Assembly (NCBI RefSeq): GCF_000981765.1
Contig: NZ_CP010975.1
Location: 1,116,001-1,180,000, forward strand
Direction: 5' to 3'
Length of the DNA stretch: 64,000 nucleotides
DNA from: Kangiella geojedonensis
Lineage (GTDB): Bacteria > Pseudomonadota > Gammaproteobacteria > Enterobacterales > Kangiellaceae
Each line of letters opens with the position of its first letter. The stretch's first letter is position 1. A program made the translations under genes and the position numbers. Below the pieces are notes generated by a model, which ran no database searches, was not told the DNA's origin, and worked only from the letters and a program-made list of their open reading frames with translations. This document shows, piece after piece, positions 37,536 through 45,758 of the stretch.

Positions 37536-38545
37536 TTAGTCAGCTCACCGCGTAAGCTAATCACCATATTCTCACGAATCGTTTTAGCATCAAGGCCACG
37601 ACTGAATAGATAATAAAGCTTGGCCAAGGCAGCCTCGGTGGTCATATCAAAGCCGGAAGTGACGCCAGCATCCATCAATACTTTACCGGTTTCATAGGTG
37701 CTCATATTAACTGAGCCTTTCAAGCACTGGGTGCAGTTAACAATAACTTTTCCCTGGCTTGTTGCGTCTTTTATCGCCTGCATCAGTGGCTTGTTGTTGA
37801 CTGGAGCATTACCCGCGCCAAAGCTTTGTAACACCACACCGTCCAAATCTTGGGCAAGAAAATCACGGACCAAATCATCGGAGATACCGGGGAATAAGGT
37901 TAAAATCGCAATCTTAGGCGAGCTAAAACGGCGAACGGTTAGCTCCTTGTGTTTACGCTGCCAGATTAAATGTTCACGAACTTTAATGGTGCTACCGATA
38001 CTTGCGAGAGGCGGCATATTGGGCGAACTAAAAGCAGCAAAACCATCAGCATCTGTTTTAATGGTGCGATTGCCGCGATGTAAATGATCATGGAAAAACA
38101 AACTGACTTCAGGAATGGGGTAGTTGGCTGCAAGATAAACCGCATTAATTAAGTTATCGCGCGCGTCGGTTCTGAGCTGCGTTAACGGAATTTGTGAACC
38201 CGTGAAAATAACCGGCTTTTGTAACCCCTCAAGCATAAAAGACAAAGCTGAAGCCGTATAAGCCATGGTGTCAGTGCCGTGTAGCACCACAAAACCATCG
38301 TAATCTTCATAGTTACGCTCAATGTCTTCAGCGATCTGGTGCCAGTCTTCTGGTGACATATTGGCAGAGTCAATCGGCTCAGCATAATCATGAATCGTGA
38401 TTTCCGGCATATCAGGATGCTGGAACTCAGGAAAGCTCTGTAAGGTTGCGCCGAGAAAGCCTTTTTGTGGCACAAAACCTTGGTCACTGGGCTTCATCCC
38501 AATGGTGCCGCCAGTGTATGCGATGTAGACTTTCTTCTTTGCCAT
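37532..38545 (-). CDS. ansA: L-asparaginase type I (cytoplasmic)
   Basis: It hydrolyses asparagine to aspartate and ammonia. The 337 residues match the cytoplasmic AnsA. The first catalytic Thr lies in YIAYTGGTIGMKPSDQG and the second in VVLHGTDTMAYTASALSFML; VIFTGSQIPLTQLRTDARDN and GVVLQSFGAGNAP are typical. No signal peptide is present, which excludes the periplasmic type II enzyme. It converges on the OsmC-family gene with a 4-nt overlap, leaving no room for a separate terminator. Confidence 0.96.
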   Translation of the reverse strand: MAKKKVYIAYTGGTIGMKPSDQGFVPQKGFLGATLQSFPEFQHPDMPEITIHDYAEPIDSANMSPEDWHQIAEDIERNYEDYDGFVVLHGTDTMAYTASALSFMLEGLQKPVIFTGSQIPLTQLRTDARDNLINAVYLAANYPIPEVSLFFHDHLHRGNRTIKTDADGFAAFSSPNMPPLASIGSTIKVREHLIWQRKHKELTVRRFSSPKIAILTLFPGISDDLVRDFLAQDLDGVVLQSFGAGNAPVNNKPLMQAIKDATSQGKVIVNCTQCLKGSVNMSTYETGKVLMDAGVTSGFDMTTEAALAKLYYLFSRGLDAKTIRENMVISLRGELTN

Positions 38546-38656
38546 AATAGTTGTAGTTGGTTACAGTTAGCTAAGTCAGGAGTATATATATTTGTGACCA
38601 GATAAAAAAGTATCAATCTTCTATACAACACCAAACCATATGTGAGAGCTCCACTA

Positions 38657-39265
38657 ATGAAAACCTTCTTTCTGTTATTGTTAACATTCCTAGCTCTATT
38701 ATCGTCAAAATCGACTATATCTCGATCTACTCCAGCTATTTGGGAAAGTTTTATTAGCAGCTCGGAATTAATTGTCGATGGGAAAGTGATTAAAGCTGAA
38801 TATGGCCAATCAAGATTTGATGAGGTTGAATCAGTAAAGCTTTGGTTACAAGTTTCAGAGATATATACTTCAAATGAACAATATTCTAGCCTAAAAACTA
38901 TTGAGGTTATTACTGATTGGAGCGTCAACCAAGCCGAAGTAGGGGCTAGAGGATTGTTCTTTCTTAGAAAAAAAGACGAAGTGTTTTATATATTTGATCC
39001 AGATGTTGGTTATTGGGAGGAGCAATTTAGGCTTATACAGGATGGGGCTAGCCAGTTTTGTGATTTAGACAAATTCGATAGAGCAAGAGTCTATAACGTT
39101 CCGATGCTATACCTAGCAGGCATCCCTGATGAATACTGGGAGCCTGGTTACTTTGCGGACTACACCTGTGCAAATGTAGAAAAAGGAACTCCTCTTGGGG
39201 TATTTAAGAAGCAAATTATTTTGAAAGCTGAAAATGTAAAGCCTCAGCTAAAAAGTATATTTTAA
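38657..39265 (+). CDS. Uncharacterised secreted protein, 202 residues
   Basis: I do not recognise it. The ATG at 38657 gives a signal peptide (MKTFFLLLLTFLALLSSKST); the GTG five codons upstream is less likely. The rest is beta-rich with ISSSELIVDGKVIKAEYGQS and LQVSEIYTSNEQYSSLKTIE, reminiscent of small secreted proteins of unknown function, and has one Cys pair (SQFCDLDK and YTCANVEK). AGA/AGG arginine codons prevail and A/T content is high, so it may be acquired. It stands alone between divergent ansA and convergent peptidase. Confidence 0.75.
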   Translation: MKTFFLLLLTFLALLSSKSTISRSTPAIWESFISSSELIVDGKVIKAEYGQSRFDEVESVKLWLQVSEIYTSNEQYSSLKTIEVITDWSVNQAEVGARGLFFLRKKDEVFYIFDPDVGYWEEQFRLIQDGASQFCDLDKFDRARVYNVPMLYLAGIPDEYWEPGYFADYTCANVEKGTPLGVFKKQIILKAENVKPQLKSIF

Positions 39266-39292
39266 TACTTAATTAACTGAAGCTTTTAGAAT

Positions 39293-40633
39293 TTACTTTT
39301 TATGAGCATTCATATAATCAACCGCTAAACGCGATAACGCTTTCACGCCAAGCTTCATACCCGACTCATCAATATAAAAATCTGGCGTATGGTGTGGAGC
39401 CGCTTCTGAAGCAGGCAATCCTTTTGGTTTGCCACCGAGGAAAAAGAATACGCCTGGAACTTCGCGTGCATAGAAAGAAAAGTCTTCTGCACCAGTAATT
39501 GGATTAATGGTGATAACGTTTTCTGCACCAGCGACCGCCTCAAGTGTGGGCATCATTTCATCAGTCAGAGCTGGGTCATTATAAGTCACTGGATAAGCCG
39601 AAGAGTAGGGAAGTTCAACGGTTACCTTTGCGCCCATGCTTTCGCCAATCAAAGTCGCTTTCGTGCGCACTAACTCATGGATACGTTTACGATCAATCTC
39701 GCTCAAGGTTCGTATCGTTCCCAACATCTCGACTTTCTCGGGAATGATGTTTGAGCGAACGCCACCATGAATCGAGCCGACGGTTACCACGGAGGCTTGT
39801 TGCGTTAGGGGCATGTGACGACTGACGATAGTTTGTAAACTGGTAACAATTTGCGACGCTGTAACGATAGGATCAATAGAATCCCAAGGTGTAGAACCAT
39901 GCGCCTGTTTGCCATCAATGGTAATCTTAAAGTCGTCAGAGCTGGCCATGATGCCTTTTTTACGGATATTGATTTTACCAACGTCCGTACCCGCTGAAAT
40001 ATGCAGACCAAAGACAACGTCTACGTCAGGGTTTTTCAAGACACCTTGTTTCACCATCAATTCAGCGCCACCTTCTTCACCGGGAGGCGGGCCTTCTTCG
40101 GCAGGCTGGAAGATAAACTTTACCGTGCCAGGAAGCTCAGCTTGCATACCAGATAACAGTTCCGCCACGCCCATCAATATCGCTACGTGAGTATCATGAC
40201 CACAGGCATGCATCACAGGAACTTCTTTGCCCATGTATTCGCCAGTGGCTTTTGAAGCAAATGGCAAGTCCACACGTTCTTTTACTGGAAGGGCGTCCAT
40301 ATCCGCTCGTAGCGCGACTACAGGCCCTGGTTTGCCACCTTTAAGCACGGCGACTACGCCGGTGTGAGCGACTTCTGTTTTAACGTCTAACCCCAAGGCC
40401 TTGAGGTGAGTAGCAATGTATTTGCTGGTTTCAAATTCACGATTACCCAGTTCAGGGTTTTGATGTAAATGGCGGCGCCAGTCGATAACTTTGCGTTCTA
40501 AAGCGTCAGCACCTTGTTCAATTTGCTGCTTACTATTGGTGTGCGTCTCGGCATAACTCGCTGGTTGCAGAAAAGCAGTGGTTAGCAAGCCTAGTAATGC
40601 TGTTTTAAAAACAGGTCTCATCATAGGTTTCAT
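39293..40633 (-). CDS. Secreted M20 family amidohydrolase (N-acyl amino acid hydrolase-like)
   Basis: A 446-residue metal-dependent amidohydrolase exported by a signal peptide (RPVFKTALLGLLTTAFLQPA). The start at 40633 is preferred because GGGGAA lies 5 nt upstream; an ATG four codons earlier overlaps that site. Metal ligands are in VPVMHACGHDTHVAILMG, and the catalytic Glu pair in FQPAEEGPPPGEEGGAELM. The dimerisation domain and C-terminal GAEDFSFYAREVPGVFFFLG with HHTPDF are complete. Members cleave N-acyl amino acids or indole conjugates; the real substrate is unknown. Confidence 0.9.
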   Translation of the reverse strand: MKPMMRPVFKTALLGLLTTAFLQPASYAETHTNSKQQIEQGADALERKVIDWRRHLHQNPELGNREFETSKYIATHLKALGLDVKTEVAHTGVVAVLKGGKPGPVVALRADMDALPVKERVDLPFASKATGEYMGKEVPVMHACGHDTHVAILMGVAELLSGMQAELPGTVKFIFQPAEEGPPPGEEGGAELMVKQGVLKNPDVDVVFGLHISAGTDVGKINIRKKGIMASSDDFKITIDGKQAHGSTPWDSIDPIVTASQIVTSLQTIVSRHMPLTQQASVVTVGSIHGGVRSNIIPEKVEMLGTIRTLSEIDRKRIHELVRTKATLIGESMGAKVTVELPYSSAYPVTYNDPALTDEMMPTLEAVAGAENVITINPITGAEDFSFYAREVPGVFFFLGGKPKGLPASEAAPHHTPDFYIDESGMKLGVKALSRLAVDYMNAHKK

Positions 40634-40755
40634 AATATTCCCCATATTTTTTTATTACTTTTACAGCCTTTGCCACCATAATGCAAACTGGTTCACACTT
40701 GTAAAACCACTGAAAAGACCATAAATTAGCGCTATCGATTCTAAAGAGATTCATC

Positions 40756-41400
40756 ATGCTTCCACTTTTATACAATGGGCAGTACGCTATTTTTGCTATT
40801 GTCCTGTTCGTCATTATATTTTCATTGACGTTGCATGAGTTTGGTCATGCCTATTCGGCAAAGCTTCTCGGCGACGATACTGCTGAGAAAATGGGGCGCT
40901 TAAACTTGAACCCCATGAATCATATTGATCCCATGGGGTTATTGTTTGTGGTCATGATCGGGTTTGGCTACGCTAAACCCGTTCCCGTAACGCACCGTAA
41001 GCTGAAAACCACTTGGGCTGGGGCTGCTGTCGCCGCCGCAGGGCCACTGATGAATTTTTTGATTGCCTTGATCGCGGTAAATCTACAAGCAGCAGCCTAT
41101 GTATTTGATATTGCCGCGCTGCAATCTGACGTTGCCCAAACATCGCTCACGTTTTTAGCGCTGATTAACATTCTATTGATGTTGTTTAACCTATTACCCA
41201 TAGGCCCGTTAGACGGGCACTATGTCATGGAATGGTTGTTACCAAAGTCGCTGAAATATAAGTATCACCAATGGAATGGTAAATACGGTACTTTTTTCTT
41301 CCTAGCGTTGGTGGTACTGAGTATTTTAGGGGTTCCGGTGTTTCGATTCTTATGGAATGCTGCCCAGACTATGTCGGGGTGGATTAACTTTTTTGTTTGA
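40756..41400 (+). CDS. Site-2 protease family (M50) membrane metalloprotease
   Basis: A 214-residue membrane protein. The zinc motif HEFGHAYSAKLLGDDTAEK follows the first helix, and the second ligand motif is NLLPIGPLDGHYVM. Between them are MNHIDPMGLLFVVMIGFGYA and GAAVAAAGPLMNFLIALIAV, typical of M50B peptidases that cut within the membrane. Its length fits the short subgroup without PDZ domain. Function and substrate unknown. It is divergent from the M20 gene. Confidence 0.88.
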   Translation: MLPLLYNGQYAIFAIVLFVIIFSLTLHEFGHAYSAKLLGDDTAEKMGRLNLNPMNHIDPMGLLFVVMIGFGYAKPVPVTHRKLKTTWAGAAVAAAGPLMNFLIALIAVNLQAAAYVFDIAALQSDVAQTSLTFLALINILLMLFNLLPIGPLDGHYVMEWLLPKSLKYKYHQWNGKYGTFFFLALVVLSILGVPVFRFLWNAAQTMSGWINFFV

Positions 41401-41419
41401 TTACTACTTGGATTAGTTA

Positions 41420-42163
41420 ATGTATGGAATAAATGACATCGAAGATATTAATAAGGCAGGTAAGTATTTAGCATTCCTTTCAGTTATTGGAGCTATATAT
41501 TTGCTGCTCGATATAAACTTTAAAGACTTTATTGGTATTAGTCTCATTAATATAAATGAAAGAAGCGGGGTTTATGAAGCAATTTTTTCTTGTTTGATAG
41601 TTTGGTTTTTCATTAGATATGCCTTTATCTACAGGGTGAAGTGGGAAGAACATTTAAACGAATATATTAATTTTAGCCAGATAGATTTAAAGGAAAGTAC
41701 TTTGATTAAGGAAATCATTAGACTTGAAGGCTGCTCTTATCCTTGGTTAATTTATATTAAACTAAGGAGTATTCATGGTCATTATTTTGTGAATTTTGCA
41801 TCAGATCGAGAGCTGTCTTCTTACACACAATTACAAAAAGACTATAAGTTAAATAAAATAACTCGAGACTCGACCCTTAGCTGGATAGAGGCCAGCGGCA
41901 AGAGAATTCTTTCGGCAATAGATAACAAGGTGGGTAAAGATATAGAAAGCTTACTTCAGGAAGTTATTGATACAAATAGGCTTGAGTCTAACGACCATTT
42001 ACATGGATATAGATTGAGTATAACCGGAAGCAAAGGGGGAAGGAACTTCAAGAGAGAAATTTATAATCAAGCCTTTTACAGTATAAAAGGAATTAATGAC
42101 TCTATACCTTTGTTATTATTTGCTTTCTTTATAGGGGCTTTTATAGGTCAGTGCTTTAATTAA
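41420..42163 (+). CDS. Uncharacterised membrane protein, 247 residues
   Basis: No family recognised. Two hydrophobic segments lie near the N-terminus (YLAFLSVIGAIYLLLDI and IFSCLIVWFFIRYAFIY), then about 130 charged residues, then a final helix (LLLFAFFIGAFIGQCF). Ten of twelve arginine codons are AGA or AGG and base content is A/T-rich, unlike the flanking fadE and M50 genes, which points to transfer. It begins 19 nt after the M50 gene and may be read from the same mRNA. Confidence 0.72.
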   Translation: MYGINDIEDINKAGKYLAFLSVIGAIYLLLDINFKDFIGISLININERSGVYEAIFSCLIVWFFIRYAFIYRVKWEEHLNEYINFSQIDLKESTLIKEIIRLEGCSYPWLIYIKLRSIHGHYFVNFASDRELSSYTQLQKDYKLNKITRDSTLSWIEASGKRILSAIDNKVGKDIESLLQEVIDTNRLESNDHLHGYRLSITGSKGGRNFKREIYNQAFYSIKGINDSIPLLLFAFFIGAFIGQCFN

Positions 42164-42164
42164 G

Positions 42165-42199
42165 CAAAAAAATGCCGCTTACTTTTCAGCAAGCGGCAT
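42165..42199 (-). terminator. Intrinsic terminator after fadE
   Basis: ATGCCGCTT (42172-42180) pairs with AAGCGGCAT (42191-42199); on the minus strand the stem is followed by seven T. It lies 54 nt past the fadE stop. Confidence 0.85.
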
Positions 42200-42252
42200 C
42201 AAGGGTAACACTAAGGGTAAGTAGGGTGGGCTCAGCCACCGTTTGTATTACT

Positions 42253-44667
42253 TTAGTTCTCTGATAAGTGATGCTTCATTTCTTCAGGAGCGAAGTCGTC
42301 GACATTAATCACTTCGAGTCGAGCTTCTTCTGCATCTAACACCAGCTGGTATTCGTCTTGGGTAATGTGTCCTGCGTCGAGCGCTTCTTTGGCGAATGGC
42401 ACGACTTGGTGATTACCGGCACGTTTACCGAGGGCTTGTGAGAACTTTTTGACGATCGGTTCCATTTCAAGCTGTAGGCGCAGCGCTTTGTCGACTTTGT
42501 ACAAGTTGCTGGCTTCGGATTCAGACTTGAAAGCACCGTGAGTCAGTTCTTCGCGCATGGCTTGTGGCTCTTGTAGCTGGCGAGCAAGCTTACGGCTTAG
42601 TTTGTCCGACGGTGGCGATAACCGTAAACCTAGTGGGAATACAACCAAACGTAATAGTTTGCCCATCCAGCCAATAGGGAAGTTCTTTAAGACGCCATCA
42701 GCCGCCATTTGTGTTTCGTATAGACAATGCTCTAGTGCCCACTGAACAATTTCTTTGTCGTGCTCAGGGCGACCTTTGTCGTGGTACATTTTTAGGACTG
42801 ACGATGCGATGTAGAGATTACTCAGCATGTCGCCTAAGCGGCCTGAGATCATTTCGCGACGCTTAAGTTCACCGCCTAACACGCCCATAACAACGTCTGA
42901 CAAGAAAGCCAGTGCGCTTGAGAAGCGAGTAATGCGCTGGTAATAACGACCCGTAAAGTCTGACTGTGGCTTTTTGACCAACAAGCTGCCAGTTAATCCT
43001 AACCAGAAGGTACGGATTTTATTGCTCATAGCGAAACCGACGTGGCTGAACAGCGCCTTGTCGAAGTCTTTAATCGCTTCTTTACGGTTTTCGTTTTGCG
43101 TTGCTTGAATTTCTTTTAACACGTAAGGATGGCAACGAATCGAACCCTGGCCATAAATAATCAAGCTACGGGTTAAGATGTTCGCGCCTTCGACCGTAAT
43201 CGAAATTGGAGCGCCTTGGTAAGCACGAGCCATGTAGTTTTTCGGCCCCATCATTACAGCCTTACCACCATGAACATCCATGCCATCGCAAGCAACGTCG
43301 CGGGCGAGGGCAGTGGTGTGGCATTTTACGATAGCCGATGCGACCGATGGCTTTTCGCCACTGTCGATACCCGACGCGGTAAAGGTTAACATCGAGTCAA
43401 CCATGTAGCTTTTACCGGCTATACGAGCGAGAGCTTCCATAACGCCTTCCATGTAGCCTACTGGCACATTGAACTGACGGCGGATACGGGCATAAGCTCC
43501 TGTGGTGTAAGAGGCCATTTTGACCCCACCATTGGCGCTCGATGGCAATGAAATAGCTCGACCAGCAGATAGACAGTCGACCAACATTCTCCAGCCCTTA
43601 CCAGCGTTTTTCGGACCACCGATAATATAATCGAGAGGTACAAAAACGTCTTTGCCCGAAGTTGGGCCGTTTTGGAACGGAGTGCTTAGTGGGTAGTGAC
43701 GACGACCGACTTCTACGCCATCAGTATCCATCGGGATTAGGGCACAAGTAATGCCTAAGTCTTCTTCTTCACCAAGCAATCCTTCTGGATCGTACAATTT
43801 AAACGCTAAACCTAAAATCGAGGCGACGGGTGCTAGCGTGATGTAGCGCTTGTCCCATGTTAGCTTCATACCGACAACTTCTTCGCCGTTCCACTGACCT
43901 TTACAGATAACACCTTTATCAGGAATACCGCCAGCGTCCGAGCCTGCTTCAATCGCCGTTAAAGCGAAACAAGGCACTTCTTGGCCTTTGGCTAAGCGAG
44001 GTAAGTAGTGATCGCGCTGCTCTTGTGTGCCGTAGTGCATTAAGAGTTCAGCAGGGCCCAGTGAGTTGGGTACTGAGACGATACTGCCTGCTGTAGCGCT
44101 TAATGAATTGATTTTGGTTAATACACGAGATTGGGCGTAAGAGGAAAAGCCTAAGCCACCGTATTCTTTGGGGATGATAAAGCTGAAGAAGCCTTTCTCT
44201 TTAATGAAGTTCCACACTTCAGGCGGTAAATCACGATCGATGTGCGTGATCTGCCAGTCGTTGATCATGCTGCAAAGTTCTTCAAGAGGACCGTCAATAA
44301 ATTCTTGCTCTTCTTGACTGAGCTTTGCCTTTTCAAATTTATGAAAGCGCTTCCAGTTTGGCTTACCGCCGAACACTTCAGCTTCCCACCAAACCGTACC
44401 GGCATCCAGCGCTTCTTGCTCTGTATCAGAGATTCGCGGCATTATGCCCTTGAACACGTCCAACAGCTTTGCAGAAAGCTTACGGCGTATAAAAGTTAAG
44501 TTTAGGGGTAGGAAAATCACTAGGAATAGTACCCAGTGTACGTATGGGATGCCTTCATAGGCGCTCCAAGCCACTAAAATCGCCGCTAATGCAATAGTAG
44601 TGATTTTGAGGCTTACTCGATGATAAAGCGCTACCATCAAGCCGAGAAGTAATATTATTGTTAACAT
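42253..44667 (-). CDS. fadE: Acyl-CoA dehydrogenase FadE
   Basis: It carries out the first step of fatty-acid beta-oxidation. The 804-residue length and order are those of gammaproteobacterial FadE, longer than the 380-residue mitochondrial type. Two membrane segments (LTIILLLGLMVALYH and YVHWVLFLVIFLPLNL) lead to the FAD domain with KEYGGLGFSSYAQSRVLTKI, CFALTAIEAGSDAGG, the substrate region GGPKNAGKGWRMLVDCL and the catalytic region MDVHGGKAVMMGPKNY, ending in a helical extension. AAGAGG precedes the ATG by 5 nt. A FadR-like palindrome lies 40 bp upstream. Confidence 0.95.
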   Translation of the reverse strand: MLTIILLLGLMVALYHRVSLKITTIALAAILVAWSAYEGIPYVHWVLFLVIFLPLNLTFIRRKLSAKLLDVFKGIMPRISDTEQEALDAGTVWWEAEVFGGKPNWKRFHKFEKAKLSQEEQEFIDGPLEELCSMINDWQITHIDRDLPPEVWNFIKEKGFFSFIIPKEYGGLGFSSYAQSRVLTKINSLSATAGSIVSVPNSLGPAELLMHYGTQEQRDHYLPRLAKGQEVPCFALTAIEAGSDAGGIPDKGVICKGQWNGEEVVGMKLTWDKRYITLAPVASILGLAFKLYDPEGLLGEEEDLGITCALIPMDTDGVEVGRRHYPLSTPFQNGPTSGKDVFVPLDYIIGGPKNAGKGWRMLVDCLSAGRAISLPSSANGGVKMASYTTGAYARIRRQFNVPVGYMEGVMEALARIAGKSYMVDSMLTFTASGIDSGEKPSVASAIVKCHTTALARDVACDGMDVHGGKAVMMGPKNYMARAYQGAPISITVEGANILTRSLIIYGQGSIRCHPYVLKEIQATQNENRKEAIKDFDKALFSHVGFAMSNKIRTFWLGLTGSLLVKKPQSDFTGRYYQRITRFSSALAFLSDVVMGVLGGELKRREMISGRLGDMLSNLYIASSVLKMYHDKGRPEHDKEIVQWALEHCLYETQMAADGVLKNFPIGWMGKLLRLVVFPLGLRLSPPSDKLSRKLARQLQEPQAMREELTHGAFKSESEASNLYKVDKALRLQLEMEPIVKKFSQALGKRAGNHQVVPFAKEALDAGHITQDEYQLVLDAEEARLEVINVDDFAPEEMKHHLSEN

Positions 44668-44706
44668 AGCAACCTCTTTGATATTTAACTTTTATCAGTC
44701 TAACAC

Positions 44707-44723
44707 AACTGCTCGTACCAGTT
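44707..44723. promoter_or_regulatory. Putative FadR-like operator of fadE
   Basis: On the minus strand the 17-bp site reads AACTGGTACGAGCAGTT, an AACTG/CAGTT inverted repeat. It differs in one core base from the E. coli fadB-type operator core CTGGTACGACCAG. It lies 40-56 bp before the fadE start, as expected for repression. A FadR gene is not in view, and PsrA-type regulation is an alternative in related genera. Confidence 0.55.
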
Positions 44724-44869
44724 GAAGCAAATTATTCTTGATGGTTTGGATTGCCACAAATGTGCTGTAAAGACTTGATGTAGCTTAGCTTTTGTTAGAG
44801 TATGTCACAGTTTTGTGACGGTTTATGGGGCAGGTCTATGAGATACCGAGTTCATGAGGTAATTAGCGA

Positions 44870-45727
44870 ATGAAGCGTTTGGCAGTGGCAATAATCCATG
44901 GAATTGGGTCTGAGGATAAACATTATTCTACGGAATTTAAGCACCGTGTAGTCGAGCGCTATTTAAAAGGCGATAGCAAAAATCGCCGAGAAGATGATTT
45001 ATTATTTCATGAAATCTACTGGGGCGACTTGTTGCAGCAAATTAATGACGATTTGTTGCAGAAGCTGGATTACCGCAATGAATTAACCTATACCTCGGTC
45101 CGTCAGCTTTTTATCGATTATATGAACTTAGGCTTAGCTTATGATCGGGACTCTGAAAGTGGCCTGTATCAAGCCATCCATAACCGAATCGCAGAAAGTA
45201 TGAAGAAATTGGCGACTCATCGCCATGTTGACCCAGACGCTACACCAGTGGTGCTGTTAGCGCATTCTTTTGGTTCAGTGATCATGTCCCACTATATCCA
45301 AGACATTAATTTAGCCAAAGAGTCTGATAAGCTAAGTCAGTTAAGCCATGTCGAGAGCTTCAAAACGCTAGCTGGCGTAATTACTTGTGGCAGCCCTTTG
45401 GCGATTTATGACAGCTTGACCGAACGCTTGCCCAGCCCAATCGATAAGGTTGGTGCTGAGTTAGAGCCGTCGCTGGTGGAGCATGTCAAATGGCTCAACT
45501 TTTATGATAAAGATGATGTGGTGGCGTATCCCATGAAAAACATCAGCGATGCTTATAAACAGGTCGTAACCGATGACTATGAAATTAATGTAGGGAGCGC
45601 GGCGACATCGTGGAACCCAGCGTGTCATACTGGATACTGGGAAGACAAAGACTTTTATCGACCTGTTGCCGATTACTTAGGGCAATTAAGAGCTGTTGAG
45701 ACCTTTTGGGACTCAGCGACTAACTAA
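44870..45727 (+). CDS. Alpha/beta hydrolase-like protein, 285 residues
   Basis: The start has the hydrolase strand-loop AVAIIHGIGSEDKHYS, and the nucleophile elbow is LLAHSFGSVIMSHY (Ser in HSFGS). A candidate Asp is in NFYDKDDVVAYPM and a candidate His in WNPACHTGYWED, so the triad could be complete. There is no signal peptide. Such proteins are often annotated as lipase-like without known substrate. The gene precedes hrpA by 31 nt on the same strand and may be cotranscribed; it is divergent from fadE, and a lipid-related role is conceivable but unproven. A GTCACA/TGTGAC hairpin or operator lies upstream (44804-44819). Confidence 0.75.
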   Translation: MKRLAVAIIHGIGSEDKHYSTEFKHRVVERYLKGDSKNRREDDLLFHEIYWGDLLQQINDDLLQKLDYRNELTYTSVRQLFIDYMNLGLAYDRDSESGLYQAIHNRIAESMKKLATHRHVDPDATPVVLLAHSFGSVIMSHYIQDINLAKESDKLSQLSHVESFKTLAGVITCGSPLAIYDSLTERLPSPIDKVGAELEPSLVEHVKWLNFYDKDDVVAYPMKNISDAYKQVVTDDYEINVGSAATSWNPACHTGYWEDKDFYRPVADYLGQLRAVETFWDSATN

Positions 45728-45758
45728 GACCATAGACTTATAAACGACACCTCACTTT

